Shown piece by piece: positions 7,085 to 15,776 of a DNA stretch of 25,945 nt (positions within the stretch are counted from its first letter, which is position 1; every line of letters begins with the position of its first letter). Source of the DNA: FEN-1219 sp035548835. GTDB taxonomy: Bacteria > Pseudomonadota > Gammaproteobacteria > Steroidobacterales > Rariloculaceae. The notes below the pieces were generated by a model, which had not been told where the DNA came from, did not search any database, and saw only the letters and a list, made by a program, of their open reading frames with translations. The stretch is from the NCBI GenBank assembly GCA_035548835.1, contig DASZSB010000198.1:1-25945 (forward strand). Reading direction: 5' to 3'. The translations under genes and the position numbers were made by a program.

Positions 7085-8440
7085 ATGGCGAAGGCCAAGA
7101 CGATCTACGTGTGTGATGCGTGCGGCGGGCAGCAGCCGAAGTGGCAGGGACAGTGTCCCGACTGCGGGGCGTGGAACACGCTGCACGAAGCGACCGCGCC
7201 GACGAAGCGCTCGGAACGGGCGCAGTACACCGGTGCCGTCGAGCTCACGCGGCTCGATCGTGTCGACGTGGCGCGCGTCGAGCGGCTGGGCACAGGACTC
7301 GGCGAGTTCGACCGCGTGCTCGGGGGCGGGCTCGTGCCCGGCGGCGTGGTCCTGCTCGGCGGCGACCCCGGCATCGGCAAGTCGACGCTGCTGCTGCGCG
7401 CGCTGACGAATCTCGCCGCGAGCGCCGCCGCGTGCTACGTCACGGGTGAGGAGTCGCTCGATCAGATAGGCCTGCGCGCGCAGCGGCTCGGCGTCGGCCA
7501 GGTGCCGCTCGAGCTGTTCGCGGAGACGTGTGTCGAGACCATCCTCGCCCGCATGGCGGCCGAGAAGCGCCTCGCGGTGCTCGCGATCGACTCGATCCAG
7601 ACGCTATACAGCGAGGAACTGCAGTCCGCGCCGGGTTCGGTCAGTCAGGTGCGCGAATGCGCGGCGCAGCTCGTGCGTTTCGCGAAGACTCGCAACGTGG
7701 CCACGCTGCTCGTCGGCCACGTCACGAAGGAGGGCACGCTCGCCGGCCCGCGCGTGCTCGAGCACATGGTCGACACCGTGCTGTATTTCGAGAGTGACAT
7801 CGGCAGCCGCTTCCGGATCGTGCGTGCGGTCAAGAACCGGTTCGGCGCCGCCAACGAGATGGGTTTCTTCGTCATGAGCGAGGAGGGCTTCCGCGAGGTC
7901 AAGAACCCATCCGCGATCTTCCTGGCACGTCACAGCGCGCCTGTGCCGGGCAGCGTGACGCTGGTGACGCGCGAGGGGACGCGACCCGTGCTCGTGGAGG
8001 TGCAGGCGCTGGTCGACCGCACACAGTCGCACTCACCGCGCCGGCTGGCGCAAGGCTTCGATTCGCAACGGCTTGGGTTGCTGCTCGCCGTCCTGCACAG
8101 ACACTGCGGGTTCGCGTCGGGCGACAGCGATGTGTTCGCGAACATCGTGGGCGGCTTGCGCGTCGCGGAGACCGCGGCGGATCTCGCGGTCGCGCTCGCG
8201 GTCGTTTCCAGCCTGACCGAGCGGCCCGTGCCGCACGATCTCGTCGTGTTCGGCGAGATCGGCCTCACGGGCGAGATACGGCCCGTGCCGTTCGGCGAGG
8301 AGCGGCTGGCCGAGGCGCAGAAACACGGCTTCAAGCGCGCGCTCGTGCCGCGGGCGAATGCGCCGCGCCGACCGCTCGATATCGAGGTGCTGCCGGTCGA
8401 CCGGCTGGCCGACGCGCTGACGCACGCCCACTCGTCCTAG
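7085..8440 (+). CDS. radA: DNA repair protein RadA
   Basis: The 451-residue product is a full-length RadA (Sms), the RecA-like branch-migration helicase of recombinational repair. It has an N-terminal four-cysteine zinc finger (C10, C13, C24, C27). The RecA-like ATPase has Walker A GDPGIGKST at 93-101, and the RadA signature KNRFG lies at 250-254. A C-terminal Lon-protease-like domain runs from about 285 (FANIVGGLRV, EIGLTGEIRPV). The ATG at 7085 is chosen because it places the zinc finger at the usual distance; the open frame extends upstream only through noncoding sequence. No Shine-Dalgarno precedes it, and a -10-like TATTCT ends seven bases upstream, so the mRNA may be leaderless. Its TAG stop shares a CTAG with the opposing CNNM-type gene. 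Confidence 0.97.
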   Translation: MAKAKTIYVCDACGGQQPKWQGQCPDCGAWNTLHEATAPTKRSERAQYTGAVELTRLDRVDVARVERLGTGLGEFDRVLGGGLVPGGVVLLGGDPGIGKSTLLLRALTNLAASAAACYVTGEESLDQIGLRAQRLGVGQVPLELFAETCVETILARMAAEKRLAVLAIDSIQTLYSEELQSAPGSVSQVRECAAQLVRFAKTRNVATLLVGHVTKEGTLAGPRVLEHMVDTVLYFESDIGSRFRIVRAVKNRFGAANEMGFFVMSEEGFREVKNPSAIFLARHSAPVPGSVTLVTREGTRPVLVEVQALVDRTQSHSPRRLAQGFDSQRLGLLLAVLHRHCGFASGDSDVFANIVGGLRVAETAADLAVALAVVSSLTERPVPHDLVVFGEIGLTGEIRPVPFGEERLAEAQKHGFKRALVPRANAPRRPLDIEVLPVDRLADALTHAHSS

Positions 8441-9723
8441 GCCGCGACTTTCGGCGGCGGCGTCGATCCCGGCGCGTAGACGCGCACGCGCTTGATCCCG
8501 TGCTCGCCGGAATCGAGGATCTCGATGGGGTAGTTGGCGACCGTCACGCCGGTGCCGGACTCGGGGATCGTCTCCAGTTGCTCGACGATGAGGCCGTTCA
8601 ACGTCTTCGGCCCGTCGGTCGGCAGGTTCCAGTTCATCACGCGGTTCAGCTGCCGGATGTTCGCGCTGGCATCGACCACGTAGCTGCGGTCGCTTTCTTT
8701 CGTGACGCCGAGGTCGACGGCCGTCGCGCTCGAATCGAGCTCGCCGACGAGCTCGTTGACGATGTCTTGCGTCGTGATCAGTCCCTGCACGTCGCCGTAC
8801 TCGTCCACGACGAACGCCGAGCGCCGGCGGTGCTGCTGGAAGTTCAGCAGCTGCTTGTTGAGCGGCGTGCCTTCGGGCACGAAGTAGGGTTCCCGGATCC
8901 GCTCGAGCAGCAGGGCCTGGGTCAGCTCGCCGCGCACGAGATCCGGCAGCAGGTCGCGGATGCGTGCGACGCCGATGATGTTGTCGACGTCGCCGCGATA
9001 CACCGGCAGCCGGTCGTGGCGGCTCGCCTGGATCACGCCGAGGTTCTCCGCCCACGTGCGGTCGAGATCGAGGCCGATGATTTCCTGGCGGGACACCATG
9101 ATGTCGTCGACGGTGATGGCGTCGAGATCGAGGATGCTGAGCAGCATCTGCTGGTGGCGCCGCGGCACCATGACGCCGGCCTCGGCCACCACGGTGCGCA
9201 GCTCCTCGGCGCTTAGGGAGTGCGAGGCGATTTCGCTGGCCCGCACGCCGAGCAGGCGCAGCAGTCCGTTCGCGACCAGGTTCAGCACCCAGACAGCGGG
9301 GTACATGATCTTCAGCAGCGGGTAGTAGATCAGCGCCGCGGGCAGCGCGATCCGCGCGGGGTTCAATGCGGCGATCGTCTTCGGGGCCACCTCGCCGAAG
9401 ATCAGCACGACGATCGTGAGAATCAGCGTACCGGCGAGGATCGCGCCTTCGCCGCCCACGCGCAGCGCGAGGATCGTGGCGAGCGACGCGGCCGCGAGAT
9501 TCACGGCCGTATTGCCGAGCAGGATCAGACCGATCAGCCGGTCGGGCCTCTGCAGCAGCCACTCCGCAAGCCGCGCGCCGCGATGGCCTGCGCGCGCCTG
9601 ATGGCGCAGCCGGTAGCGGTTCAGGCTCATCAGTGCGGTTTCGGTGCTCGAGAAGAACGCCGACAGCACGATCAGGACGATGATCAAACCGACCAGCCAC
9701 CCGGTCGAGGCTTCGCCATTCAA
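8437..9723 (-). CDS. yfjD: CNNM/CorC-HlyC family membrane protein (DUF21 + CBS pair + CorC domain), YfjD/CorB-like
   Basis: This 428-residue protein has the standard three-part layout. The DUF21 membrane domain (about 1-190) starts with LSAFFSSTETALMSLN and includes a GEVAPKT motif near 114-120. A CBS-domain pair (about 205-335) includes DIMVSR and FVVDEYGDVQGLIT. A C-terminal CorC/HlyC domain (about 340-420) follows. Family members are linked to Mg/Co efflux, though many are uncharacterised. In E. coli yfjD lies near ffh, and this gene is divergent from ffh, which supports the YfjD/CorB assignment. The start is TTG at 9723, supported by GGGAGG about ten to eleven bases upstream and by the absence of a better ATG. 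A good promoter precedes it (9761-9789). Confidence 0.9.
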   Translation of the reverse strand: MNGEASTGWLVGLIIVLIVLSAFFSSTETALMSLNRYRLRHQARAGHRGARLAEWLLQRPDRLIGLILLGNTAVNLAAASLATILALRVGGEGAILAGTLILTIVVLIFGEVAPKTIAALNPARIALPAALIYYPLLKIMYPAVWVLNLVANGLLRLLGVRASEIASHSLSAEELRTVVAEAGVMVPRRHQQMLLSILDLDAITVDDIMVSRQEIIGLDLDRTWAENLGVIQASRHDRLPVYRGDVDNIIGVARIRDLLPDLVRGELTQALLLERIREPYFVPEGTPLNKQLLNFQQHRRRSAFVVDEYGDVQGLITTQDIVNELVGELDSSATAVDLGVTKESDRSYVVDASANIRQLNRVMNWNLPTDGPKTLNGLIVEQLETIPESGTGVTVANYPIEILDSGEHGIKRVRVYAPGSTPPPKVAA

Positions 9724-9760
9724 GGACTTGCGGACCTCCCGGCCGTTCGCACCCGCCTAG

Positions 9761-9789
9761 ATTGGACCGAACACCCCCGCGGGAGTCAA
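9761..9789 (-). promoter_or_regulatory. Sigma-70-type promoter of the CNNM/CorC gene
   Basis: On the minus strand TTGACT (9789-9784) is followed after exactly 17 bases by TCCAAT (9766-9761), matching 5/6 and 4/6 of the -35 and -10 consensus. Transcription would start near 9754, giving a leader of about 30 bases that contains the GGGAGG ribosome binding site. It is called from the sequence only. Confidence 0.55.
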
Positions 9790-9855
9790 GAAACGGCGTC
9801 GCCGACGGGGGCACCAGCCGGCGCACCCGTGGGTCCGTTGCCGCCGCACGGGATC

Positions 9856-9869
9856 CATGCCCGGGCATG
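9856..9869. repeat. 14-base perfect palindrome upstream of ffh
   Basis: CATGCCCGGGCATG is a perfect palindrome 35 bases before the ffh ATG, inside the 181-base gap between the divergent CNNM gene and ffh. It is directly followed by TAGTCT at 9871-9876, a weak candidate -10 box. A palindrome of this length is expected about once or twice by chance in a window this size, so only its position suggests an operator. Confidence 0.3.
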
Positions 9870-9904
9870 CTAGTCTTGCGGCCAATTTCGCCCTGGATTG
9901 CGAC

Positions 9905-11269
<1,365 letters not shown>

Positions 11270-11298
11270 CCCCACACCCGGTCCGCCGCGGTCCGGGG

Positions 11299-11328
11299 CT
11301 TACACTCGGCCGCCGAAACCAGTAGAAT
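11299..11328 (+). promoter_or_regulatory. Promoter of the rpsP-rimM-trmD-rplS operon
   Basis: CTTACA (11299-11304, 4/6) is separated by 18 bases from TAGAAT (11323-11328, 5/6). The downstream sequence TCCGCGCC is GC-rich, as in discriminators of stringently controlled ribosomal promoters. The start would fall near 11335, giving a leader of about 50 bases that contains a strong hairpin. Confidence 0.6.
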
Positions 11329-11343
11329 TCCGCGCCTTACATG

Positions 11344-11367
11344 CGGGCGGTCCTCGAGGGCCGCCCG
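11344..11367 (+). promoter_or_regulatory. Hairpin in the rpsP 5' leader
   Basis: A 10-pair stem (CGGGCGGTCC against GGGCCGCCCG, one G-U pair in RNA) closes on the tetraloop TCGA. It lies just after the predicted transcription start and nine bases before the GGAG of rpsP (11376). AACGTTTTGG follows, so the T-run is short and displaced; it does not look like a complete terminator. It could regulate translation of S16 or stabilise the mRNA. Confidence 0.5.
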
Positions 11368-11387
11368 AACGTTTTGGAGCAATGCGT

Positions 11388-11645
11388 ATGGTGGTTATCC
11401 GGTTGGCGCGCGGCGGTACTACGAAGCGGCCTTTCTATCATGTGGTCGTGACCGATCGGCGCAGCCCGCGTAACGGCCGTTACATCGAGCGCGTCGGGTT
11501 CTTCAATCCCATCGCCACCGGCGGCGAAGAGCGGCTGCGTTTCGATCTCGGCCGCATCGATCACTGGGTCACGCAGGGCGCGCAGCCGTCCGAGCGCGTG
11601 GCCGACCTCCTGAAGCAGTACCGGAGCAGCGCCGCAGCGGCGTGA
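11388..11645 (+). CDS. rpsP: 30S ribosomal protein S16
   Basis: This is S16, an assembly protein of the 30S body, 85 residues long with the family start MVVIRLARGG and the core RPFYHVVVTDRR, RYIERVGFFNP and LDLGRIDHW-like segments. Two in-frame ATGs exist. GGAG at 11376-11379 is only two bases from the first (11382) but eight bases from the second (11388), so the second is chosen; it also matches the usual N-terminus. It is the first gene of the trmD operon, with its own promoter and leader hairpin. Confidence 0.96.
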   Translation: MVVIRLARGGTTKRPFYHVVVTDRRSPRNGRYIERVGFFNPIATGGEERLRFDLGRIDHWVTQGAQPSERVADLLKQYRSSAAAA

Positions 11646-11670
11646 TCGCCCGCGCGCCCTGCGTTCCGCA

Positions 11671-12183
11671 GTGAGCGCGAAGACTGACAAGACGGTGACG
11701 CTGGGCCGCATCAGCGGCGTGTTCGGCGTGAAGGGCTGGGTGAAGGTCCATTCCTACACCGAGCCGCGGGACAACGTGGTCCGGTTCCGGACCTGGACGC
11801 TCAAAGTGCACGGCGGCGAACGTCGTTTCGACGTCGAGGCCGGGCACGCGCAAGGGGCCGGTGTCGTGGCGAAGCTCAGTGGTCTCGACGATCGTGACCA
11901 GGCCCGCGAGCTCATCGGCGCCGACATCGTGGTCGAGCGCAGCGAGCTGCCGCCGTGTGCTCCCGGTGAGTACTACTGGACGGATCTCGAGGGGCTCGAG
12001 GTGCGCACGACCACGGGTCAGGTCCTCGGCACGGTCGATCACCTGCTGGCGACGGCGGGGCACGACGTGCTGGTGCTGGCCGGCCAACCGCAGCGGCTGA
12101 TTCCGTTCGTGCAGGGTCGGATCATCCACGAGGTGGATCTCGACGCCGGCACGATCGTGGCCGACTGGTCGCCGGACTACTGA
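11671..12183 (+). CDS. rimM: 16S rRNA processing protein RimM
   Basis: The 170-residue product is a normal-length RimM, which binds S19 and helps mature the 30S head. The N-terminal RimM domain carries LGRISGVFGVKGWVKVHSYT (about 11-30). The C-terminal PRC-barrel domain (about 95-170) includes YYWTDLEGLEV and ends in a LIPFVQGRIIHEVDLD segment. The start is GTG, 25 bases after the rpsP stop and without a clear Shine-Dalgarno. No better start lies near, and low translation of rimM within this operon would fit what is known from E. coli. trmD begins two bases after its stop. Confidence 0.95.
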   Translation: MSAKTDKTVTLGRISGVFGVKGWVKVHSYTEPRDNVVRFRTWTLKVHGGERRFDVEAGHAQGAGVVAKLSGLDDRDQARELIGADIVVERSELPPCAPGEYYWTDLEGLEVRTTTGQVLGTVDHLLATAGHDVLVLAGQPQRLIPFVQGRIIHEVDLDAGTIVADWSPDY

Positions 12184-12185
12184 CG

Positions 12186-12947
12186 ATGTACCGGATCGGG
12201 GTCGTGTCGCTGTTCCCGGAGCTCGTCGAGCCCGTGGTGCAGTTCGGCGTGGTCGGCCGGGCGCGCGAGCGCGGGTTGCTGTCGCTCGAGCAGATCTCGC
12301 CCCGGGAATTCGCGACGGACCGGCATCGCACGGTCGATGACCGGCCCTACGGCGGCGGTCCCGGCATGGTGTTGAAGTACGAGCCCATGCGGGATGCCGT
12401 GCGGGCGTTGCGCGCGCGGCTGCCTCAAGGCACGCGCGAATTCGTGTTGACCGCCCAGGGGCGGCCGTTCGATCAGGCGCTGGCCCGCGAGCTGGCGGCC
12501 GCGCCGGGGCTGCTGCTGGTCTCGGGAAGGTACGAGGGCATCGACGAGCGGCTGCTGGCGGCCGAGGTGCCGGCAGAGCTCGCGCTCGGCGACTTCGTGC
12601 TGAGCGGCGGAGAGCTGGCGGCGGCCGTGGTCATCGACGCGGTGGCCAGGCTCTTGCCGGGAGTGTTGGGTGACGAGAACTCGCACGTCGAGGACTCGTA
12701 TACCGCGGGGCTTCTCGACTGCCCGCAGTACACGCGGCCCGAGGTGGCAGACGGGATGCCGGTGCCGTCCGTGCTGCTCGGGGGCGACCACGCCGCGATA
12801 CGGCGCTGGCGCCTGAAGCAGGCGCTCGGCCGGACGTGGGAGAAGCGTCCACGGCTCCTGGCCGAACGGGGGCTGAGCCCGGAAGAGGGTGAATTGTTGG
12901 AGGAATTCAGGGCAGAGCGGCTGAATTCCGGCGGCGAACTTGCGTAG
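12186..12947 (+). CDS. trmD: tRNA (guanine-N1-)-methyltransferase TrmD
   Basis: The 253-residue protein is a full-length TrmD, the SPOUT-class enzyme that makes m1G37 in tRNAs and prevents +1 frameshifting. Diagnostic segments are ISPREFATDRHRTVDD (about 38-53), the GGGPGMV loop, SGRYEGIDERL (about 115-125), the knot region LSGGELAAAVVIDA (about 139-152) and EDSYTAGLLDCPQYTRP (about 169-185). It follows rimM after two bases, suggesting coupled translation. Its 3' end contains a 9-base inverted repeat, and its TAG stop is part of the -10 box of a putative rplS promoter. Confidence 0.97.
   Translation: MYRIGVVSLFPELVEPVVQFGVVGRARERGLLSLEQISPREFATDRHRTVDDRPYGGGPGMVLKYEPMRDAVRALRARLPQGTREFVLTAQGRPFDQALARELAAAPGLLLVSGRYEGIDERLLAAEVPAELALGDFVLSGGELAAAVVIDAVARLLPGVLGDENSHVEDSYTAGLLDCPQYTRPEVADGMPVPSVLLGGDHAAIRRWRLKQALGRTWEKRPRLLAERGLSPEEGELLEEFRAERLNSGGELA
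12902..12929. repeat. 9-base inverted repeat at the trmD end / rplS promoter
   Basis: GGAATTCAG and CTGAATTCC are perfect inverted copies separated by ten bases (GGCAGAGCGG). The repeat lies in the last codons of trmD, and its right arm covers the -35 position of the candidate rplS promoter. It could be an operator, or in RNA a 9-pair hairpin that separates trmD from rplS expression. No T-run follows, so it is not an ordinary terminator. Confidence 0.5.
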
Positions 12948-12950
12948 AAT
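12921..12950 (+). promoter_or_regulatory. Candidate internal promoter of rplS
   Basis: TAGAAT (12945-12950) is a 5/6 match to the -10 consensus, followed by the GC-rich AGCGCGCC. The best -35 is CTGAAT (12921-12926, 3/6) at 18 bases. The -10 resembles that of rpsP, with the same TAGAAT. The -10 starts with the trmD stop codon TAG. Transcription would begin near 12957, with about 45 bases of leader. Confidence 0.45.
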
Positions 12951-13001
12951 AGCGCGCCATTACGCGCGACCAGCGATCGGAAATGTTGAGAGGATCTAAC
13001 C

Positions 13002-13346
13002 ATGTCCAGGGTCATTGAAGAAATCGAGCAGCAGCAACTCAAGAAGGACGTTCCCGACTTTGCCCCGGGCGATACGGTAGTGGTCCAAGTCCGCGTGACG
13101 GAAGGCGACCGGGAGCGCCTCCAGGCGTACGAGGGTGTGGTCATCGCGAAGAAGAACCGCGGCCTGAACTCCTCGTTCACCGTTCGCAAGATCTCGCACG
13201 GCGAGGGCGTGGAGCGCGTGTTCCAGACTCACAGTCCTTCGGTTGCGGAGATCAAGGTGAAACGACGTGGTGATGTTCGCCGGGCCAAGTTGTACTACCT
13301 GCGGGATCTCAGCGGCAAAGCCGCGCGCATCAAAGAGAAGGTCTGA
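13002..13346 (+). CDS. rplS: 50S ribosomal protein L19
   Basis: The 114-residue protein is L19, located at the 30S-50S interface. Family features are the DFAPGDTVVVQVRVTEGDR segment (about 20-38), the RLQAYEGVVIAKKNRGLNS region and GVERVFQTHSPSVAEIKVKR (about 68-87), ending in LYYLRDLSGKAARIKEK. GAGAGGA (12988-12994) gives a good ribosome binding site seven bases before the ATG. Unlike in E. coli, no terminator follows: the next gene starts ten bases downstream. Confidence 0.97.
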   Translation: MSRVIEEIEQQQLKKDVPDFAPGDTVVVQVRVTEGDRERLQAYEGVVIAKKNRGLNSSFTVRKISHGEGVERVFQTHSPSVAEIKVKRRGDVRRAKLYYLRDLSGKAARIKEKV

Positions 13347-13356
13347 CGCCGCTCGA

Positions 13357-14217
13357 GTGTTGGTTGCACGCTTCGCTGCGCTGCGCAGCCTGGTCGTCGT
13401 TGCCGCGGCGATGCTGCTTGGCGGCTGTGTCGTCAGCCTGATCGGGGCCAAAGCGGGCGAGACCCTGTCCGCAGCCATCCTGAACCAGAGCGACCCGGAG
13501 CTCGTCGCCGGCGGCGTGCCCGCCTACCTCCTGATCGTCGACGGGCTGATCTCGCAGCACCCTGACAACCCTGCGCTGCTGTCCGCGGGCGCGCAGATGT
13601 TTGCGCTCTATGGATCGCGCTTCGCGCCGCACGATCGTGCGATCGCGCTCACGGAGAAGGCGCGGCGATACGGCCAGAAGGCGTTGTGCCTCGTGCACGA
13701 GCCGTCCTGCCACTGGCAGAACATCGAGTACGACCAGCTCGTCGCGGAGCTCAAAGACGTCAATCGCAAGAAGATCGGGCCCCTGTATGCCTACGCGGTT
13801 GGCTGGCTCGCGAACCTGAACGCGACGAGCGAGGACTGGAGCGCCGTCGGTGATCTGCCGTGGGTTCAGGCCGTCCTCGAGCGTGTCGTCGAACTCGATG
13901 ACGCCTACGAGGACGGCGCGGCGCACGGCTACCTCGGTATCCTGAACGCACTGCGCCCGCCGGCGCTCGGCGGCAAGCCGGACCTGGCGCGGCAGCATTT
14001 CGAACGCGCGATCGAGCTGTCGAAGGGGCGCGATCTGTCGATCAAGGTAGAATACGCGCGTCGCTACGCACGCTTGGTGTTCGATCAGGAGCTGCACGAC
14101 CGGCTGCTGACCGACGTGCTGAATGCGCCGGCCGAGGCCCAGGGCCATACGTTGTTCAACGTGCTGGCGAAGAAGGAAGCTGCAGCCTTGCTGGCGACGT
14201 CGAAGGAGTACTTCTGA
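13357..14217 (+). CDS. tatT: TatT-type TPR lipoprotein of a TRAP transporter
   Basis: With the GTG at 13357 the product has 286 residues and begins with a lipoprotein signal: a short basic N-region, a hydrophobic stretch (about 12-21) and lipobox LGGC with Cys24. Valine at +2 suggests the outer membrane. The mature part is helical and TPR-like, with segments such as DPELVAGGVPAYLLIVDGL, CLVHEPSCHW, LPWVQAVLERVVELDD and LARQHFERAIELSKGR. This matches TatT proteins, which pair with DctP-like binding proteins in TPR-associated TRAP transporters (TPATs, first described in Treponema pallidum). Its stop overlaps the start of dctP by one base. TTG at 13360 is an equally possible start. Gene identity is by pattern and context. 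Confidence 0.85.
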   Translation: MLVARFAALRSLVVVAAAMLLGGCVVSLIGAKAGETLSAAILNQSDPELVAGGVPAYLLIVDGLISQHPDNPALLSAGAQMFALYGSRFAPHDRAIALTEKARRYGQKALCLVHEPSCHWQNIEYDQLVAELKDVNRKKIGPLYAYAVGWLANLNATSEDWSAVGDLPWVQAVLERVVELDDAYEDGAAHGYLGILNALRPPALGGKPDLARQHFERAIELSKGRDLSIKVEYARRYARLVFDQELHDRLLTDVLNAPAEAQGHTLFNVLAKKEAAALLATSKEYF

Positions 14218-15248
14218 TGCGTCGAGTTCGGATCATGGACGTCGGCGGGCGCCTGCTCGGTCTCTTGCTCGCGGGGATGCTGGCGGGTACCGCAGCCGCC
14301 GCAGACATCAAGATCGCGACGGTAGCGCCCGACGGCTCGCACTGGATGGGGCAGATGCGCGCGGGTGCGGACGAAGTGCGCACGCGCACGGCGGGGCGCG
14401 TCGCGATGAAGTTCTACCCCGGCGGTGTCATGGGCAACGACGCCCAGGTGCTGCGCAAGATCCGCATCGGCCAGCTGCAGGGCGGCGCCTTCACGTCCGG
14501 TGGGCTGGCCGAGCGCTACATCGGCATGAACCTGTATGGCATCCCGCTGCTGTTCCGCTCGGAGGACGAGGTGGATGCCGTGCGGTCGAAGATCGATCCG
14601 CTGATGGCCGCAGGTCTCGACAAGGCGGGCTTCATCAGCTTCGGGTTCACCGAGGGCGGCTTCGCGAATCTGCTCAGCAACGAGCCGATCCACAGCGTCG
14701 AGGAGATGAAGCGCAAGAAGGTCTGGGTGCCGGACGGCGACCAGATCAGCTTCCTCGCGATGCAGACGATGGGGCTGTCGCCCGTGGTCCTGCCCGTGAC
14801 CGACGTGCTCACGGGCCTGCAGACGGGCCTGATCGACATCACATTCGCGTCGCCCGTCACGGCGCTTGTCCTGCAGTGGCACACCAAGGTCAAGTACATC
14901 ACTGCGTTGCCGGTGTCGTACTCCATGGGCGTGTTCGCGATCGAGAAGAATGCATTCAACGCACTGATGCCCGACGACCAGAAGGTCGTCCGGGAGGTCA
15001 TGGGGCGTTACCTCGGGCAACTCGATCGCGAGGCGCGCGACGACAACCGCAAGGCGGCCGAAGCGCTCGCGAAGGCGGGCCTGCAGACCGTCAGCGTGAA
15101 CGGCAGCGATGTCGAGGGCTGGAGGCAGACGGTCGAGAGCCTCTATCCGAAGCTGCGGATGCGCACCGACGTCGATGTCCCTTTGCTGGACCAGTTGCTG
15201 GCGGTGCTCGCCGACTATCGGCGCTCGCATCCGGACAAGGCTCACTGA
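14217..15248 (+). CDS. dctP: TRAP transporter solute-binding protein (DctP family)
   Basis: The 343-residue protein begins with a signal peptide (about 1-29, ending GTAAAA) and then IKIATVAPDGSHW, a typical DctP start. Further family segments are FYPGGVMGNDAQVLRKIRIGQLQGG (in part, about 66-90), VLTGLQTGLIDITF (about 197-210) and a long C-terminal helix. It should capture the substrate in the periplasm and deliver it to DctQM. The position where most TRAP binding proteins have the carboxylate-clamping arginine (K-x-R) reads KKVWVPDGD here, with Trp170. The substrate may therefore not be a simple dicarboxylate. It overlaps tatT by one base and precedes dctQ by six. Confidence 0.92.
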   Translation: MRRVRIMDVGGRLLGLLLAGMLAGTAAAADIKIATVAPDGSHWMGQMRAGADEVRTRTAGRVAMKFYPGGVMGNDAQVLRKIRIGQLQGGAFTSGGLAERYIGMNLYGIPLLFRSEDEVDAVRSKIDPLMAAGLDKAGFISFGFTEGGFANLLSNEPIHSVEEMKRKKVWVPDGDQISFLAMQTMGLSPVVLPVTDVLTGLQTGLIDITFASPVTALVLQWHTKVKYITALPVSYSMGVFAIEKNAFNALMPDDQKVVREVMGRYLGQLDREARDDNRKAAEALAKAGLQTVSVNGSDVEGWRQTVESLYPKLRMRTDVDVPLLDQLLAVLADYRRSHPDKAH

Positions 15249-15254
15249 GGCCGC

Positions 15255-15776
15255 TTGAGCGATCGCTCCGGCCAGACCTGGTGGAAGCGCGCTGAGCGGT
15301 TCGGCCGCGCGCTCGAGACGACGCTGATCACGGTGATTCTGGGCGGGCTGGTGTTGTTTGCCAGCGCCCAGATCCTGCTGCGCAACGTGTTCTCGGTCGG
15401 CGTCACCTGGAGCGATGGGCTCATTCGGCTGGTGGTGCTCTGGCTGGCCCTGCTCGGAACGCTCGCCGCCAGCCGCGAAGGCCGGCACCTGACGATGGGC
15501 GCCATCACTCGCTGGCTGCCGCAGCGGCTGCAGACGGTCACGGGTGTGACGACCGATCTGTTCGCCGCTGCGTTCTGTGCGCTGCTCGCCCGGTACGCGG
15601 TGACGTTCGTCCTCGATTCGCGCGAGGGCGGCGATACGCTGCTGAACGGCGTGCCGGCCTGGTGGCTGCAGGCGCCGTTGCCGGTCGCGTTCGCCCTGAG
15701 CGCCTGGCAGTTCCTGACGAGAGCCGTGCTGCGCGCGTTCGGCCGGCTTGCCCCGCCCCAGGAGGTCGGGCTGTGA
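15255..15776 (+). CDS. dctQ: TRAP transporter small membrane subunit (DctQ family)
   Basis: The 173-residue protein has four candidate membrane segments (about 24-43, 52-74, 95-118 and 135-155). It also has family motifs: ILLRNVFSVGVTWSDGLIRLVVLWLA (in part) near the second segment, and AASREGRHLTMG after it. DctQ is the small subunit that associates with DctM. The start is TTG at 15255, six bases after dctP; GAGG at 15247-15250 is rather close. Its stop overlaps the dctM GTG in GTGA. Confidence 0.92.
   Translation: MSDRSGQTWWKRAERFGRALETTLITVILGGLVLFASAQILLRNVFSVGVTWSDGLIRLVVLWLALLGTLAASREGRHLTMGAITRWLPQRLQTVTGVTTDLFAAAFCALLARYAVTFVLDSREGGDTLLNGVPAWWLQAPLPVAFALSAWQFLTRAVLRAFGRLAPPQEVGL

Noticed and set aside
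9838..9876. TTGCCG ... TAGTCT as the ffh promoter
   Set aside because: The spacer is 27 bases, far from the 16-18 needed, and no alternative -35 at the right distance was found.
11382..11387. First ATG of rpsP at 11382
   Set aside because: Only two bases separate it from GGAG, and S16 proteins normally begin at the second methionine.
13312..13324. Small hairpin GCGGC-AAA-GCCGC near the end of rplS as a terminator
   Set aside because: The stem is five pairs only, lies inside the conserved LSGKAARI coding region, and has no T-run after it.
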